Positions 35,419 through 44,454 of a stretch of 63,916 nt of DNA are shown piece after piece. Source of the DNA: Paenibacillus camelliae (GTDB lineage Bacteria; Bacillota; Bacilli; Paenibacillales; Paenibacillaceae). A model generated the notes under the pieces. That model ran no database searches, had not been told where the DNA came from, and saw nothing but the letters and a program-made list of their open reading frames with translations. Made by a program: the position numbers and the translations under genes. How positions within the stretch are numbered: the stretch's first letter is position 1; every line of letters begins with the position of its first letter. The stretch lies in NCBI RefSeq assembly GCF_023715345.1, contig NZ_JAMBNY010000022.1:1-63916 (forward strand). The letters are read 5' to 3'.

Positions 35419-35488
35419 CACAATCCCTCCTTTATATCGCCTTCTAATTATTAAAGTGTGTTTTCCATCGCATATTACAACCAAAACG

Positions 35489-35502
35489 AGAACATATGTT
35501 CG
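35489..35502. promoter_or_regulatory. LexA/SOS-box-like palindrome in the sigO-like leader
   Basis: GAACATATGTTC is a perfect 12-bp palindrome; read on the minus strand the site is CGAACATATGTTCT, one base from the Bacillus consensus CGAAC-N4-GTTCG. It lies about 70 bp before the GTG start and 35-48 bp after the predicted transcription start, so it could act as a roadblock. Chance occurrence is possible. Confidence 0.4.
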
Positions 35503-35542
35503 TATATTTAGGTAAAAAAATAGAGGGTGTCCGCTGAAGCCT

Positions 35543-35571
35543 ATTATAAATTGAATCGTAACACTAAACAA
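35543..35571 (-). promoter_or_regulatory. Candidate SigA promoter of the split-sigma operon
   Basis: Minus strand -35 TTGTTT (35566-35571), 17-bp spacer, -10 TATAAT (35543-35548). It predicts an untranslated leader of about 115-120 nt containing the LexA-like palindrome. Confidence 0.5.
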
Positions 35572-35651
35572 GAACACAATGACCTAACTAATCCATGCAC
35601 TAAAGTGTACTCTTTAAAGGCTGCTTTCTCCTAAAGCTTTTAGGCAAATAT

Positions 35652-35718
35652 AAAAAGGAACAAGTAATAAAGGCTTCAGGTGCTTCACCTAGCTGTCCTT
35701 TACTGCTTGTTCCTTTTG
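35652..35718 (-). terminator. Terminator of prsA (extended hairpin)
   Basis: Outer stem AAAAGGAACAAG/CTTGTTCCTTTT, an AAAGG/CCTTT arm and an inner AGGTG/CACCT hairpin, with T-rich sequence on the minus-strand side. It ends the prsA transcript. Confidence 0.8.
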
Positions 35719-35792
35719 CTAATGTTATTTATGTTGAGGGCTATGATCACGCACAGAGCCGCTCGTAGACTAGTCGTAACTTCGCTAGCTGG

Positions 35793-36929
35793 TTACTGTG
35801 CTGCTTCCTCAGACGTTGAGTCTGATTCAGCTCCATCTGTTGATTCTTCATTGGCAGCTTCATCCGTGGATGGTTCGTTTCCAGCCTCTTCCGTTCCCTC
35901 AGCAGCATCTGGTTCTGCGTTGTTAACTGGAGGAAGCGTAATATTGATCTCATACTCAGGAAGCTCTTTATTCATGAAATCGTCCATAACGGTATTAGAG
36001 AGCACATAACGAATCATGTCCTTCGTTGTTTGTGCAACAGCATCATACTCCAGCACATCGCGACCTTCAACCATGAGGATATGATAGCCAATTGGTGAAA
36101 GCACCGGATCACCAACGGTGTTCAGCTCCTGCGTATAAGCAGCTTCTTTTACCGGCTCATACCATCTGCCACCCATATAATCGGTGTAGACACCACCAGA
36201 ATCCTTCGTCGCATCGTCAGAGTATTGCTTGGCTAGCTCGTCCCAGCTTCCGCCAGCGTCTAGCTTCGTTTTCACCTCTTGTGCAAGAGCAAGCGCTTCT
36301 TCCTCTGTACGAGACTTCGTTTCGCCTGTTTCAGCGTCTGGAACTGCTAGATTGATAACAATTTGACGGACATCGTACAACGAGTAATCAGCTTTATTAT
36401 CCTCATACTCTGTCTTCATCATCTCATCTGTAATTTGTGAGTCGATGTATTTTGATACGGCACTGCCCATCGTTAGAAACGTTGCCACATCATTACGCGT
36501 TAAATCGTAGCTTTTTAGCTGCTCATTAACATCGCCTGACCCCTTCAAAATCTCTTCAAACTGCGTAAAGTTCGCTAGCGCTTCATCCTTCGCTTCTGTC
36601 TGCTGTTCTTCTGTTGCTTTTCCAGCTAGAACCTTGTAAACGATATATTGCTCAAGGATATATTCACGATAGCCTTCCATATCTAATATAGATGGATCCA
36701 TGCCTTGCGTAAGCGCTAGTGCGGATTTGAACTTGTTAAACTCCTTATCTGTTACAGAGCCGTCTTTATAGGTCGCTACAACCTCTCCGCCCTCCACGTC
36801 AGCAAAAGTAAGACCTGGATTTAACTCATCATCTTTGCCGCAAGCTGATAGTAAGCCGATGCACAGCACCGCCGTTAATAAAAGCATTACGTATTTATTT
36901 ATCTTCTTGTTTGTCTTTTTGTGAAGCAT
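35793..36929 (-). CDS. prsA: Foldase lipoprotein PrsA
   Basis: 378 residues from the ATG at 36929 (AAAGGGG 7 nt upstream). A lipoprotein signal ends in the lipobox LLSAC, so the protein is anchored by lipid on the outer membrane face. Residues about 60-190 form the SurA-like chaperone arm. A parvulin domain covers about 195-300 (YDVRQIVINL to GYHILMVEGRD). The last 45 residues are an acidic Ala/Glu/Ser tail. It helps exported proteins fold. It follows mfd across a terminator. Confidence 0.93.
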   Translation of the reverse strand: MLHKKTNKKINKYVMLLLTAVLCIGLLSACGKDDELNPGLTFADVEGGEVVATYKDGSVTDKEFNKFKSALALTQGMDPSILDMEGYREYILEQYIVYKVLAGKATEEQQTEAKDEALANFTQFEEILKGSGDVNEQLKSYDLTRNDVATFLTMGSAVSKYIDSQITDEMMKTEYEDNKADYSLYDVRQIVINLAVPDAETGETKSRTEEEALALAQEVKTKLDAGGSWDELAKQYSDDATKDSGGVYTDYMGGRWYEPVKEAAYTQELNTVGDPVLSPIGYHILMVEGRDVLEYDAVAQTTKDMIRYVLSNTVMDDFMNKELPEYEINITLPPVNNAEPDAAEGTEEAGNEPSTDEAANEESTDGAESDSTSEEAAQ

Positions 36930-36943
36930 GTACAAGCCCCTTT

Positions 36944-36980
36944 CAAAAAATTAGAATCTGCTACTCATTGTAGCAGATTC
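36944..36980 (-). terminator. Terminator of mfd
   Basis: Perfect 11-bp stem GAATCTGCTAC/GTAGCAGATTC with a 5-nt loop, then a T-rich run on the minus strand, between mfd and prsA. Confidence 0.88.
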
Positions 36981-36999
36981 GTTTATCAAAAAGCGAATT

Positions 37000-39900
37000 T
37001 TATGATGAGATCGTTTTGTGCAGCTCCTCTTCCTTTTGCTGCAGATCGACATAGTCAAACAAAAACTTCTCCGTAAGATGAAGCTTTTGTTCCATATTGA
37101 GACCTTTCCCACGTAGATCAACGTAGTATGAGGATTCTTCTTCACGTGCCTGCTTAAAACGATTCTCTAGCTTCATGCAAAGCTTATCGATATCTCGACG
37201 TATTGCTTTCTTTTTCGGGGCTTGATCGAACGTTAGTCTGAAATCCTCGCCGCGACTACTAATGCTAACGATACCTAGTGATGAGCCTAACGCCTTCAGC
37301 CTTGATACAGTCATAAGATTGAGAACAGGCTGCGGTAAGTCTCCGAAGCGATCCAGCAGCTCACCAATCAGCTCATCGGACTCCTCAATGGAGGATACAG
37401 CTGCTGCCTTTTTATAAATCTCGATTTTTTGCATGCTGTCATAAATGTATTCATTCGGTAAATACGCATCGACGCTTAAATCAATCGTCGTCTGAATGAC
37501 CTTCTTCTCCTCAACAGCTTCACCGTTCATTTGCAGCTTTCTAAGCTTAATTTCCTCGGCAAGCATCTGGGAGAACATTTCGAAGCCAACAGAGGCAATA
37601 AAGCCATGCTGCTCAGCACCAAGCAGATTGCCCGCTCCACGAATCGATAGATCCCGCATAGCAATCTTAAAGCCTGAGCCTAGCTCCGTAAATTCCTTAA
37701 TCGATTGCAGACGTTTTTCCGCAACCTCTGTCAGCACTTTATCACGCTGATAGGTAAAATATGCATAAGCAATCCGATTAGAACGCCCTACCCGGCCACG
37801 CAGCTGATAGAGCTGTGACAAGCCCATCTTATCTGCATCATGAACGATTAAGGTATTAACATTCGGAATATCTACACCGGTCTCGATGATGGATGTGCTG
37901 ACAAGTACATCTGACTCGCCATCTAAGAAGTCCAGTATTGTCTTCTCGAGCTCCTGTTCACTCATGCGTCCATGACCAACCGTTACGCGTGCACCTGGCA
38001 CAAGCGCACTAATTTCCTCGGCCATCTGGTAGATGCCTTGAACACGATTGTATAGATAATAGACTTGACCACCTCTAGCGAGCTCTCGCTCAATGGCCTC
38101 ACGCACAAGAGCAGGACTATGCTCCAGCACATAGGTCTGCACTGGGAATCGATTTTCCGGCGGCGTCTCGATGACGGACAGGTCGCGCACGCCAAGCATT
38201 GACATATGCAATGTACGAGGAATAGGGGTTGCAGTAAGCGTCAACACATCCACACTCGTTTTTAGCTTTTTCAGCTTCTCCTTATGCGTAACGCCAAAGC
38301 GCTGCTCTTCATCGACAATAACTAGCCCAAGTGCGTGGAACACGACGTCTTGGGACAACAGGCGATGCGTACCAATGACGACATCCACCGTTCCATTCTT
38401 TAAGGCCTTGATCGTATCGTTTTGCTCCTTGCGTGAGCGGAATCTGCTCATTACCTGTACATTGATCGGGTAACCACTGAATCGCTCTCTGAACGTCTCA
38501 TAGTGCTGCTGTGCAAGAATAGTCGTCGGGACAAGCACAGCCACCTGCTTGCCTTCCATCGCTGCCTTGAACGCAGCGCGCACAGCTACCTCTGTCTTCC
38601 CGTAGCCGACATCTCCACATAGCAATCGATCCATCGGACGAGCCTGTTCCATATCCCGCTTAATCTCTTCAATGGCACGCAGCTGGTCAGTTGTCTCCTC
38701 GTAAGGGAACATCGCTTCAAATTCCTGCTGATAGGTCGTATCCGCACTAAACGCAAAGCCAGGAGTAGCTTGTCTTTCAGCATATAGCTTGATCAGGTCA
38801 TCCGCGATATCCTGAACAGAGGCGCGAGCCTTGCTTTTCGCTTTCGTCCATTCCGTGCCGCCCAGCTTATTGATTTTAGGCTCTTTCTCTTCAGAGGCGA
38901 CATATTTTTGAATCAGATCGACTTGATCGACGGGCACAGACAGCTTATCGCCACCCGCATACACAATATGGAGGTAATCGCGATGAATACCACCTATCTC
39001 AAGCGTACCGATGCCGATATATTTCCCGATTCCGTGATTTTGGTGTACAACATAATCGCCAACCTTTAGCTCCGTATAGCTTTTGATGCGCTCCGCGTTA
39101 TCCAGCTTCTTATCTACGCGGCGTGCCTTACGCTGCTTCTGCGTAAACATCTCGCCTTCCGTAATCACCACTAGGTTAGACGAAGGCAGCTCAAAGCCCT
39201 GCTGCAGGTTGCCCTCAAGCAAGGTAGGCGGTTTTATCTCATAGTCTTCCAGCACTCGATGCATCCGGTCTAGCCGCTCTTTCTTGCCAGCTAGCATAAT
39301 AATCGTGCTTCCATTCTTACGCCAGCGCTCCATCTCAGACTTCAGCACGTTCATCTGACCATGGAAGTTCTGCATCGTACGAGTCGTGATATTTACTATG
39401 TTCTGCGGCTGGGTATGCGGGATTTGCTTCAAGAACAGCTGCAAAAACAACGTTGGATATTTTCTATGCATTAATATCTCATTCGTATCTCTAGCCAGCA
39501 CGAAGCTCGGCAGAGACTTTCCGTTCTGCAGTAAATGCAAATTCCATTCTGACTCGTCCCGCTCCAGCTGCTTCGCCGTTTCAATAAGTCGGCTTGGTTC
39601 ATCCAGCACAAGCAGCGTATCATCAGGCATATAATCTATCATCGTTTGCTTCTCAGGATATAGCAGCGAGATATACTTATATATTTCAGAGAAGTAGATC
39701 CCCTCTTTTAGCTTGTTTATCTCTGCTCCGAGCTCTTCACTTAGCTTCTCCTTCGCTGTACGGTCGCTCATCTTATCTAGCTGACCTTCTAGCAAATGGG
39801 TCGCATGACGCGCTGCCGTCTCCATCCGCTGCCTTGAAGCTACCACTTCCTGCGCAGGCGGTACAATGTATTGCTCCAGCCGTTCTACCGTACGCTGATC

Positions 39901-40542
39901 TGTCGTATCAAAGCTTCGAATCGAATCTATCTCATCGCCGAACCATTCCACACGAATTGCTAGCTTAGAAGTAAGCGGATAAAAATCAATAATGCCGCCT
40001 CGTACACTAAATTCGCCCTTTGTCTCTACAATGTCGGTTCTCGTATAGCCCATCTCAACGAGCTTATATATAAATTGATCGATTGCCAGCTCCTGCCCGA
40101 CATTGATCGTAATCTCGGCTTCGATAATCGAATCCTTGCTTGGCAGATAACGTCTTATACCGGAAAAAGGAACAACAACTATCCCGCGATAGCCTTTCGC
40201 TAGCGAGATAAGCACGTCCATTCGCTGTGCAAGCGTCTCAGGACTAGATATAGCAGCTTCTGCAGCCATCAGCTCATTGGCAGGATAGAGCATCACTTTA
40301 TTCTGTGGCATGCAATCCTGTAAATCCTCCGCAATTTTCTGAGCGGAGAACATGTTGTGAGTAACGACAAGCAGCGGTCTGTCTAGCTGCTGCTCCAGTG
40401 CTGCAAGAAAGACTTGGCGGGATGAGCCTGCAAGTCCAGACACCATCTGCTCCTTCATTCCTTTACTGAAGCCAGTTACTACGGATTTTAATTCTGAATC
40501 TTCTTTAAATAAATCAATTAGCGCTTTCAAAGTTTGAGGCAC
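37000..40542 (-). CDS. mfd: Transcription-repair coupling factor Mfd
   Basis: 1180 residues, full length. It removes RNA polymerase stalled at lesions and recruits UvrA. An N-terminal UvrB-like module covers about 1-350. The CarD-like RNA-polymerase-binding domain begins near ELKVGDYVVHQNHGIGKYIG (about 490). A RecG-type helicase follows with LLCGDVGYGKTEVA (Walker A, about 640), VDEEQRFGV (Walker B) and TATPIPRTLHMS. A C-terminal TRCF domain closes the protein. Gene order fin-mfd-spoVT region is that of B. subtilis apart from the inserted prsA and sigma cassette. Confidence 0.98.
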   Translation of the reverse strand: MPQTLKALIDLFKEDSELKSVVTGFSKGMKEQMVSGLAGSSRQVFLAALEQQLDRPLLVVTHNMFSAQKIAEDLQDCMPQNKVMLYPANELMAAEAAISSPETLAQRMDVLISLAKGYRGIVVVPFSGIRRYLPSKDSIIEAEITINVGQELAIDQFIYKLVEMGYTRTDIVETKGEFSVRGGIIDFYPLTSKLAIRVEWFGDEIDSIRSFDTTDQRTVERLEQYIVPPAQEVVASRQRMETAARHATHLLEGQLDKMSDRTAKEKLSEELGAEINKLKEGIYFSEIYKYISLLYPEKQTMIDYMPDDTLLVLDEPSRLIETAKQLERDESEWNLHLLQNGKSLPSFVLARDTNEILMHRKYPTLFLQLFLKQIPHTQPQNIVNITTRTMQNFHGQMNVLKSEMERWRKNGSTIIMLAGKKERLDRMHRVLEDYEIKPPTLLEGNLQQGFELPSSNLVVITEGEMFTQKQRKARRVDKKLDNAERIKSYTELKVGDYVVHQNHGIGKYIGIGTLEIGGIHRDYLHIVYAGGDKLSVPVDQVDLIQKYVASEEKEPKINKLGGTEWTKAKSKARASVQDIADDLIKLYAERQATPGFAFSADTTYQQEFEAMFPYEETTDQLRAIEEIKRDMEQARPMDRLLCGDVGYGKTEVAVRAAFKAAMEGKQVAVLVPTTILAQQHYETFRERFSGYPINVQVMSRFRSRKEQNDTIKALKNGTVDVVIGTHRLLSQDVVFHALGLVIVDEEQRFGVTHKEKLKKLKTSVDVLTLTATPIPRTLHMSMLGVRDLSVIETPPENRFPVQTYVLEHSPALVREAIERELARGGQVYYLYNRVQGIYQMAEEISALVPGARVTVGHGRMSEQELEKTILDFLDGESDVLVSTSIIETGVDIPNVNTLIVHDADKMGLSQLYQLRGRVGRSNRIAYAYFTYQRDKVLTEVAEKRLQSIKEFTELGSGFKIAMRDLSIRGAGNLLGAEQHGFIASVGFEMFSQMLAEEIKLRKLQMNGEAVEEKKVIQTTIDLSVDAYLPNEYIYDSMQKIEIYKKAAAVSSIEESDELIGELLDRFGDLPQPVLNLMTVSRLKALGSSLGIVSISSRGEDFRLTFDQAPKKKAIRRDIDKLCMKLENRFKQAREEESSYYVDLRGKGLNMEQKLHLTEKFLFDYVDLQQKEEELHKTISS

Positions 40543-40665
40543 CTCATTTCTCAGCTACAGCATAGATATCCCTTATCACATCTCGCAGTATAACTTTATG
40601 ATTTTCATGCACAAACAAGCCCTCCACAAAACAAATCTGTCTTATGGACGGCTAGTTTACATACA

Positions 40666-40896
40666 TTACTGTAACGGATTGTTGACGAGATTTAGTTCAG
40701 GGTTACTGCTTAGCGCTTCATTGCAGTAATCACATACGAGATGAACGACGAGATCACCGTTTCCATCATACGTAATCATATCTTTACGTTCGTCAGCGGT
40801 CAAGGAATGCAAGCCCAGCTGATGCTCGGAAACTATTGAATTGTCAATCGTCCCCATATGTGATCTGCAATATTTGCAAATATAGTTTACAGCCAT
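40666..40896 (-). CDS. fin: Anti-sigma-F factor Fin
   Basis: 76 residues, the same length as B. subtilis Fin (YabK). A zinc-binding protein with two CxxC pairs, YICKYCRSHMG near the N-terminus and VCDYCNEAL near residue 55. Fin inhibits SigF in the forespore to hand over to SigG. It lies between pth and mfd as in B. subtilis. A 6-bp hairpin (GAAGGT/ACCTTC) directly abuts its GAGG ribosome site and might reduce translation. Confidence 0.93.
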   Translation of the reverse strand: MAVNYICKYCRSHMGTIDNSIVSEHQLGLHSLTADERKDMITYDGNGDLVVHLVCDYCNEALSSNPELNLVNNPLQ

Positions 40897-40928
40897 GTTA
40901 TGCCTCCTGAAGGTCTTTTATAACCTTC

Positions 40929-40957
40929 AGTATGCCCAATTGCTTACAATCTATTAC
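40929..40957 (-). promoter_or_regulatory. Candidate SigF promoter of fin
   Basis: Minus strand -10 GGGCATACT (40929-40937) fits the SigF pattern GGnnAnAnT; the -35 GTAATA (40952-40957, spacer 14) is only a fair match. It starts at the pth stop codon. Confidence 0.4.
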
Positions 40958-41514
40958 CCGTTATACTTCCCCATTGTATCCTCAAACGGATGAGTTAAGC
41001 TATATTCAATCGCATCACATGCATGATCAATCATAGCTGCCAGCTTATCCTGTTCATTTTTCGCAAATTTGCTTAATACATAATCAACAATAGCATATCC
41101 AGGCTCAGGACGAGAAATGCCCATACGGACACGATTGAAGGTTTGTGTATTAAGATGTGCAATAAGTGATTTAATTCCGTTGTGGCCCCCTGCACTGCCT
41201 TGATAACGTAGGCGCAGCTTGCCAATTTCCGTATCGAGGTCATCGTAAACGATCATACCATCAGCAATATCCTGCTTGTAGTAATCGATAAACGCACGAA
41301 CGGATTCACCGGATAAATTCATATAGGTCATTGGCTTAATTAAAGCAACCTTAACACCAGCGACGTTTCCTTCGCCGATTAGCGCCTTACACTTGCTCTG
41401 CGTTACAGAGATTCCCCAGCGACGCGCTAATTCATCGATCACCATAAAGCCGACATTATGTCTTGTTTTTTCATAGTTGGAGCCAGGGTTACCCAGGCCT
41501 ACAATCCATTTCAT
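40954..41514 (-). CDS. pth: Peptidyl-tRNA hydrolase
   Basis: 186 residues. It releases tRNA from peptidyl-tRNA that drops off ribosomes; essential, known as spoVC in B. subtilis. Signature GNPGSNYEKTRHNVGFMVID at the N-terminus includes the catalytic His; KPMTYMNLSGESV and VYDDLD, the latter holding the catalytic Asp, follow. It starts only 12 bp after glmU. Confidence 0.97.
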   Translation of the reverse strand: MKWIVGLGNPGSNYEKTRHNVGFMVIDELARRWGISVTQSKCKALIGEGNVAGVKVALIKPMTYMNLSGESVRAFIDYYKQDIADGMIVYDDLDTEIGKLRLRYQGSAGGHNGIKSLIAHLNTQTFNRVRMGISRPEPGYAIVDYVLSKFAKNEQDKLAAMIDHACDAIEYSLTHPFEDTMGKYNG

Positions 41515-41526
41515 GACAGGTTCTCC

Positions 41527-42918
41527 TTATTTGCTTTCCTTCTTTGCTCTAGCACGTGCACGAATTTTATCGGCGTAAGCTGGTTTATTCTCCTGACGCT
41601 GGCGAGCGATAGCTAGGTCTCCTGCTGGTACATCCTTCGTAATGGTCGAGCCTGCAACAACATAAGCGCCTTCACCAACTTTAACTGGCGCAATCAAATT
41701 GACATTGCTGCCAATAAACGCATGATCACCAATTTCAGTCTTAAACTTATTAATACCGTCATAGTTCACCGTAATAGCACCGCATCCGATATTAACCTCT
41801 TTACCAACGACTGCATCACCGACATAGCTTAGATGAGATACTTTACTGCCATCATCAAGCTGAGCATTTTTTAATTCTACAAAATCGCCAACCTTGCAAT
41901 TTTTGCCGACTTTACTGCCCGGTCGCAAATAAGCAAACGGACCGATGCTGCTGCCATCGCCAACCTCGGCTTTGTCCAGCACTGAATGCTTAATAGACAC
42001 GCCGCTAGCAATGATGCTGCTCGTAATGTCAGATTGAGCACCAATAACGCAATCCTCACCTATCACGGTGCTGCCCTTTAGCACAACGCCAGGATAAATT
42101 ACGGTATCTGCACCAATCTCGACCCCTGACTCGATATACGTTGATGCTGGATCGATAATCGTAACACCGTTAACGAGATGCTGACGGTTAATACGCTCAC
42201 GCATCAGGCGCTCTGCCTCTGCTAATGCAACGCGGTCATTAACGCCGATTGCCTCTGCTAGATCAGCTGTACAGTAGCCTTGAACGATCTCCCCTGCGTT
42301 TTTGAAGATAGAGATAACATCCGTCAAATAGTATTCGCCTTGTGCATTGTTGTTCGTAATTTTGCTTAATGCTTCAAATAGCTTTTTATTGTCAAAGCAA
42401 TATGTGCCCGTATTGATTTCCTTAACCGCAGCTTCTTCAGCTGTGCAATCCTTCTGCTCTACAATGCGTTCTACAAATCCATCAGCATTGCGAATGATTC
42501 GTCCATATCCGGTTGGATCATCAAAGGAAGCAGTCAATATCGTTGCCGCTGCACCGCTTTGCTGGTGAAGCTGCAGCATTTGTTCTATCGTACTAGCCTT
42601 AACAAGCGGGGTATCCCCACAGATGACGATGGTCGTGCCTTCTTCCTTCCCAAGCAACGCTTCAGCCTGCTGGACAGCATGACCCGTTCCTAGCTGTTGC
42701 TCTTGCTTTGCGTATTGGGCTTGATCTCCGATATAGGCCATGACCTGCTCCGCACCGTGTCCTACGATAACGACGATCTTCTCACTGTTCACTTGCTTAA
42801 CTGTATCGATCACATGTCCTACCATCGGCTTTCCACCAACCGAATGGAGCACCTTATATTGCTTAGATTTCATTCGTTTCCCCTGACCTGCAGCCAGTAC
42901 AATAGACATTACTTTCAT
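41527..42918 (-). CDS. glmU: Bifunctional UDP-N-acetylglucosamine pyrophosphorylase / GlcN-1-P acetyltransferase
   Basis: 463 residues. It makes UDP-GlcNAc for cell-wall synthesis in two steps. The N-terminal nucleotidyltransferase has VLAAGQGKRMKS; the C-terminal half (from about 250) is a left-handed beta-helix of hexapeptide repeats, with the active-site HLSYVGDA and GCGAITVNYDG. It lies between spoVG and pth. The prs and ctc genes that follow glmU in B. subtilis are absent. Confidence 0.97.
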   Translation of the reverse strand: MKVMSIVLAAGQGKRMKSKQYKVLHSVGGKPMVGHVIDTVKQVNSEKIVVIVGHGAEQVMAYIGDQAQYAKQEQQLGTGHAVQQAEALLGKEEGTTIVICGDTPLVKASTIEQMLQLHQQSGAAATILTASFDDPTGYGRIIRNADGFVERIVEQKDCTAEEAAVKEINTGTYCFDNKKLFEALSKITNNNAQGEYYLTDVISIFKNAGEIVQGYCTADLAEAIGVNDRVALAEAERLMRERINRQHLVNGVTIIDPASTYIESGVEIGADTVIYPGVVLKGSTVIGEDCVIGAQSDITSSIIASGVSIKHSVLDKAEVGDGSSIGPFAYLRPGSKVGKNCKVGDFVELKNAQLDDGSKVSHLSYVGDAVVGKEVNIGCGAITVNYDGINKFKTEIGDHAFIGSNVNLIAPVKVGEGAYVVAGSTITKDVPAGDLAIARQRQENKPAYADKIRARARAKKESK

Positions 42919-42970
42919 CGACTTACCCCTTCCTTAATACCATTCCTCAACTGAATATATCGTATTATAC

Positions 42971-43010
42971 AAAAAAAGAAAAGAGAGCTTCAGCTCTCTT
43001 CTCCCCCTTG
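42971..43010 (-). terminator. Terminator of spoVG
   Basis: Stem AGAGAGC-TGAA-GCTCTCT followed by a T-rich run containing seven T on the minus strand, between spoVG and glmU. Confidence 0.88.
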
Positions 43011-43036
43011 TAAAAACAGTAACCAGTACATCGGTT

Positions 43037-43318
43037 TTACACAACTTCTTCGATTGCAACCTCATCAGCTGCACGCTCATATTCTGCTAATACAGCAGAT
43101 TGGATCTTTTCTCTTGTAGCAGAAGAGATAGGATGAGCGATATCGCGGAATTCTCCGTCTGGAGTACGCTTACTAGGCATAGCTACAAACATACCGTTGT
43201 TGCCATCGATTACACGAATATCATGAACGACAAATTCATTATCAATCGTGATTGATGCAATCGCCTTCATACGTCCTTCAGAGTTCACGCGGCGGAGTCT
43301 TACATCAGTAATTTGCAT
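43037..43318 (-). CDS. spoVG: Septation/RNA-binding regulator SpoVG
   Basis: 93 residues from the ATG at 43318 (AAGGTGG 8 nt upstream); a GTG four codons earlier overlaps the ribosome site. The family core MQITDVRLRRVNSEGRMKAI is intact, as is PSKRTPDGEFRDIAHPI. SpoVG binds nucleic acid and affects septation at sporulation onset and many stationary-phase genes. Its promoter matches the SigH class. The B. subtilis neighbour yabJ (ridA) is missing between purR and spoVG. Confidence 0.97.
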   Translation of the reverse strand: MQITDVRLRRVNSEGRMKAIASITIDNEFVVHDIRVIDGNNGMFVAMPSKRTPDGEFRDIAHPISSATREKIQSAVLAEYERAADEVAIEEVV

Positions 43319-43356
43319 TGTGTTCACCACCTTTGTCTATTGGAGACTTGGTGTAT

Positions 43357-43383
43357 AATTCCACATTTTGAAGCTAAATCCTT
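43357..43383 (-). promoter_or_regulatory. SigH promoter of spoVG
   Basis: Minus strand -35 AAGGATTT (43376-43383) and -10 GTGGAATT (43357-43364), matching SigH RnAGGAwww and RnnGAAT. It is very like the known spoVG promoter of B. subtilis. An A/T-rich tract upstream (about 43395-43430) fits AbrB binding. Confidence 0.8.
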
Positions 43384-43543
43384 CTTGTTTTTTGACAATT
43401 TTGATACTTTTTTTAATTTTTTTTTCGCAACTTAAAAGTATTCTACTGCATTCGACATAATGCGCTGAAATCAAGGTTTATACGACAAAAGCCAACAGAT
43501 GCTATGCGCGATCGTAGCTGCGTTCAAAGGCTGTTGAAAGCAG

Positions 43544-44374
43544 CTAATCTACGCTAAAATAATTTCCTGGCACAACCTCGGCCTGTTTCATTTTCAGATC
43601 TACTGACGTTAGCTTTGCTAATGATACATAATCAGTTAATAAACGTTCATCGTTTTCAACTTCACCAGACTCTGCAAATACACCAACACCTGCAACCGTA
43701 GCATTGAATTCATGCAGTAAATCGATCATCCCTTGAATCGTTCCGCCGACTTTCATAAAGTCGTCGACAATAAGAACCCTTGATTGCTCCTTAAGCGCAC
43801 GTCTTGCAAGCGACATCGTCTGAATTCGCTTTGTAGAACCAGATACGTAGTTGATGCTTACAGCGGAGCCCTCTGTCACTTTATTGTCGCGACGAACGAT
43901 TACGACCGGAATATTCATGCATGCTGCCGTAGCATAAGCTAAAGGAATGCCTTTCGTCTCTACCGTCATCACAAGATCGACCTGTCGATCTGCGAATGCT
44001 GTCGCGAACATTTTTCCGACATCTGCTAGCAATTCCGGATGTCCAAGCAAATCCGTCATATATAAATAACCGCCTGGCAATACGCGATCAGGCTGCTGAA
44101 GATCTTCACAAACCTTTTGCATAATGCTTAATGAGGTTTCCTTAGGCATCATTGGTTTAAACATAACTCCGCCTGCAGCACCAGCTAATGTATGCAGCTG
44201 ACCGATCCCCTCTTCCTCAAATACTTCCTTAATGATAGCAAGGTCTTCGCTAATCGAGGATTTAGCAGACTGATAGCGTTCTGCAAACGTAGTTAGTGAA
44301 ATTAACGTATGGGGACGAGCAAGCAGGTACTGAGTCATTTCTACAAGCCGTGAACTACGCTTAAACTTTTTCAA
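43544..44374 (-). CDS. purR: Purine operon repressor PurR (Bacillus type)
   Basis: 276 residues. An N-terminal winged helix (about 1-75) binds PurBox DNA. The C-terminal phosphoribosyltransferase-like domain keeps the PRPP-binding motif VLIVDDFMKVGGTIQGM; PRPP relieves repression of purine genes. Unlike the LacI-type PurR of E. coli. It lies between ispE and spoVG. Confidence 0.96.
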   Translation of the reverse strand: MKKFKRSSRLVEMTQYLLARPHTLISLTTFAERYQSAKSSISEDLAIIKEVFEEEGIGQLHTLAGAAGGVMFKPMMPKETSLSIMQKVCEDLQQPDRVLPGGYLYMTDLLGHPELLADVGKMFATAFADRQVDLVMTVETKGIPLAYATAACMNIPVVIVRRDNKVTEGSAVSINYVSGSTKRIQTMSLARRALKEQSRVLIVDDFMKVGGTIQGMIDLLHEFNATVAGVGVFAESGEVENDERLLTDYVSLAKLTSVDLKMKQAEVVPGNYFSVD

Positions 44375-44454
44375 CGTATTCTCCCCCTCCTAAATCCGAA
44401 TAATATAATGTCATTATTACATTTTTATACGGGTTTAATCAAGTGATTCCTTAA

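Noticed and set aside
37951..38195. Short frames within mfd as possible nested genes
   Set aside because: No start signals, and composition follows the third-position pattern of mfd.
40905..40932. A terminator before fin
   Set aside because: The 6-7 bp stem has no T-run and runs into the fin ribosome site; noted instead as a possible translation brake.
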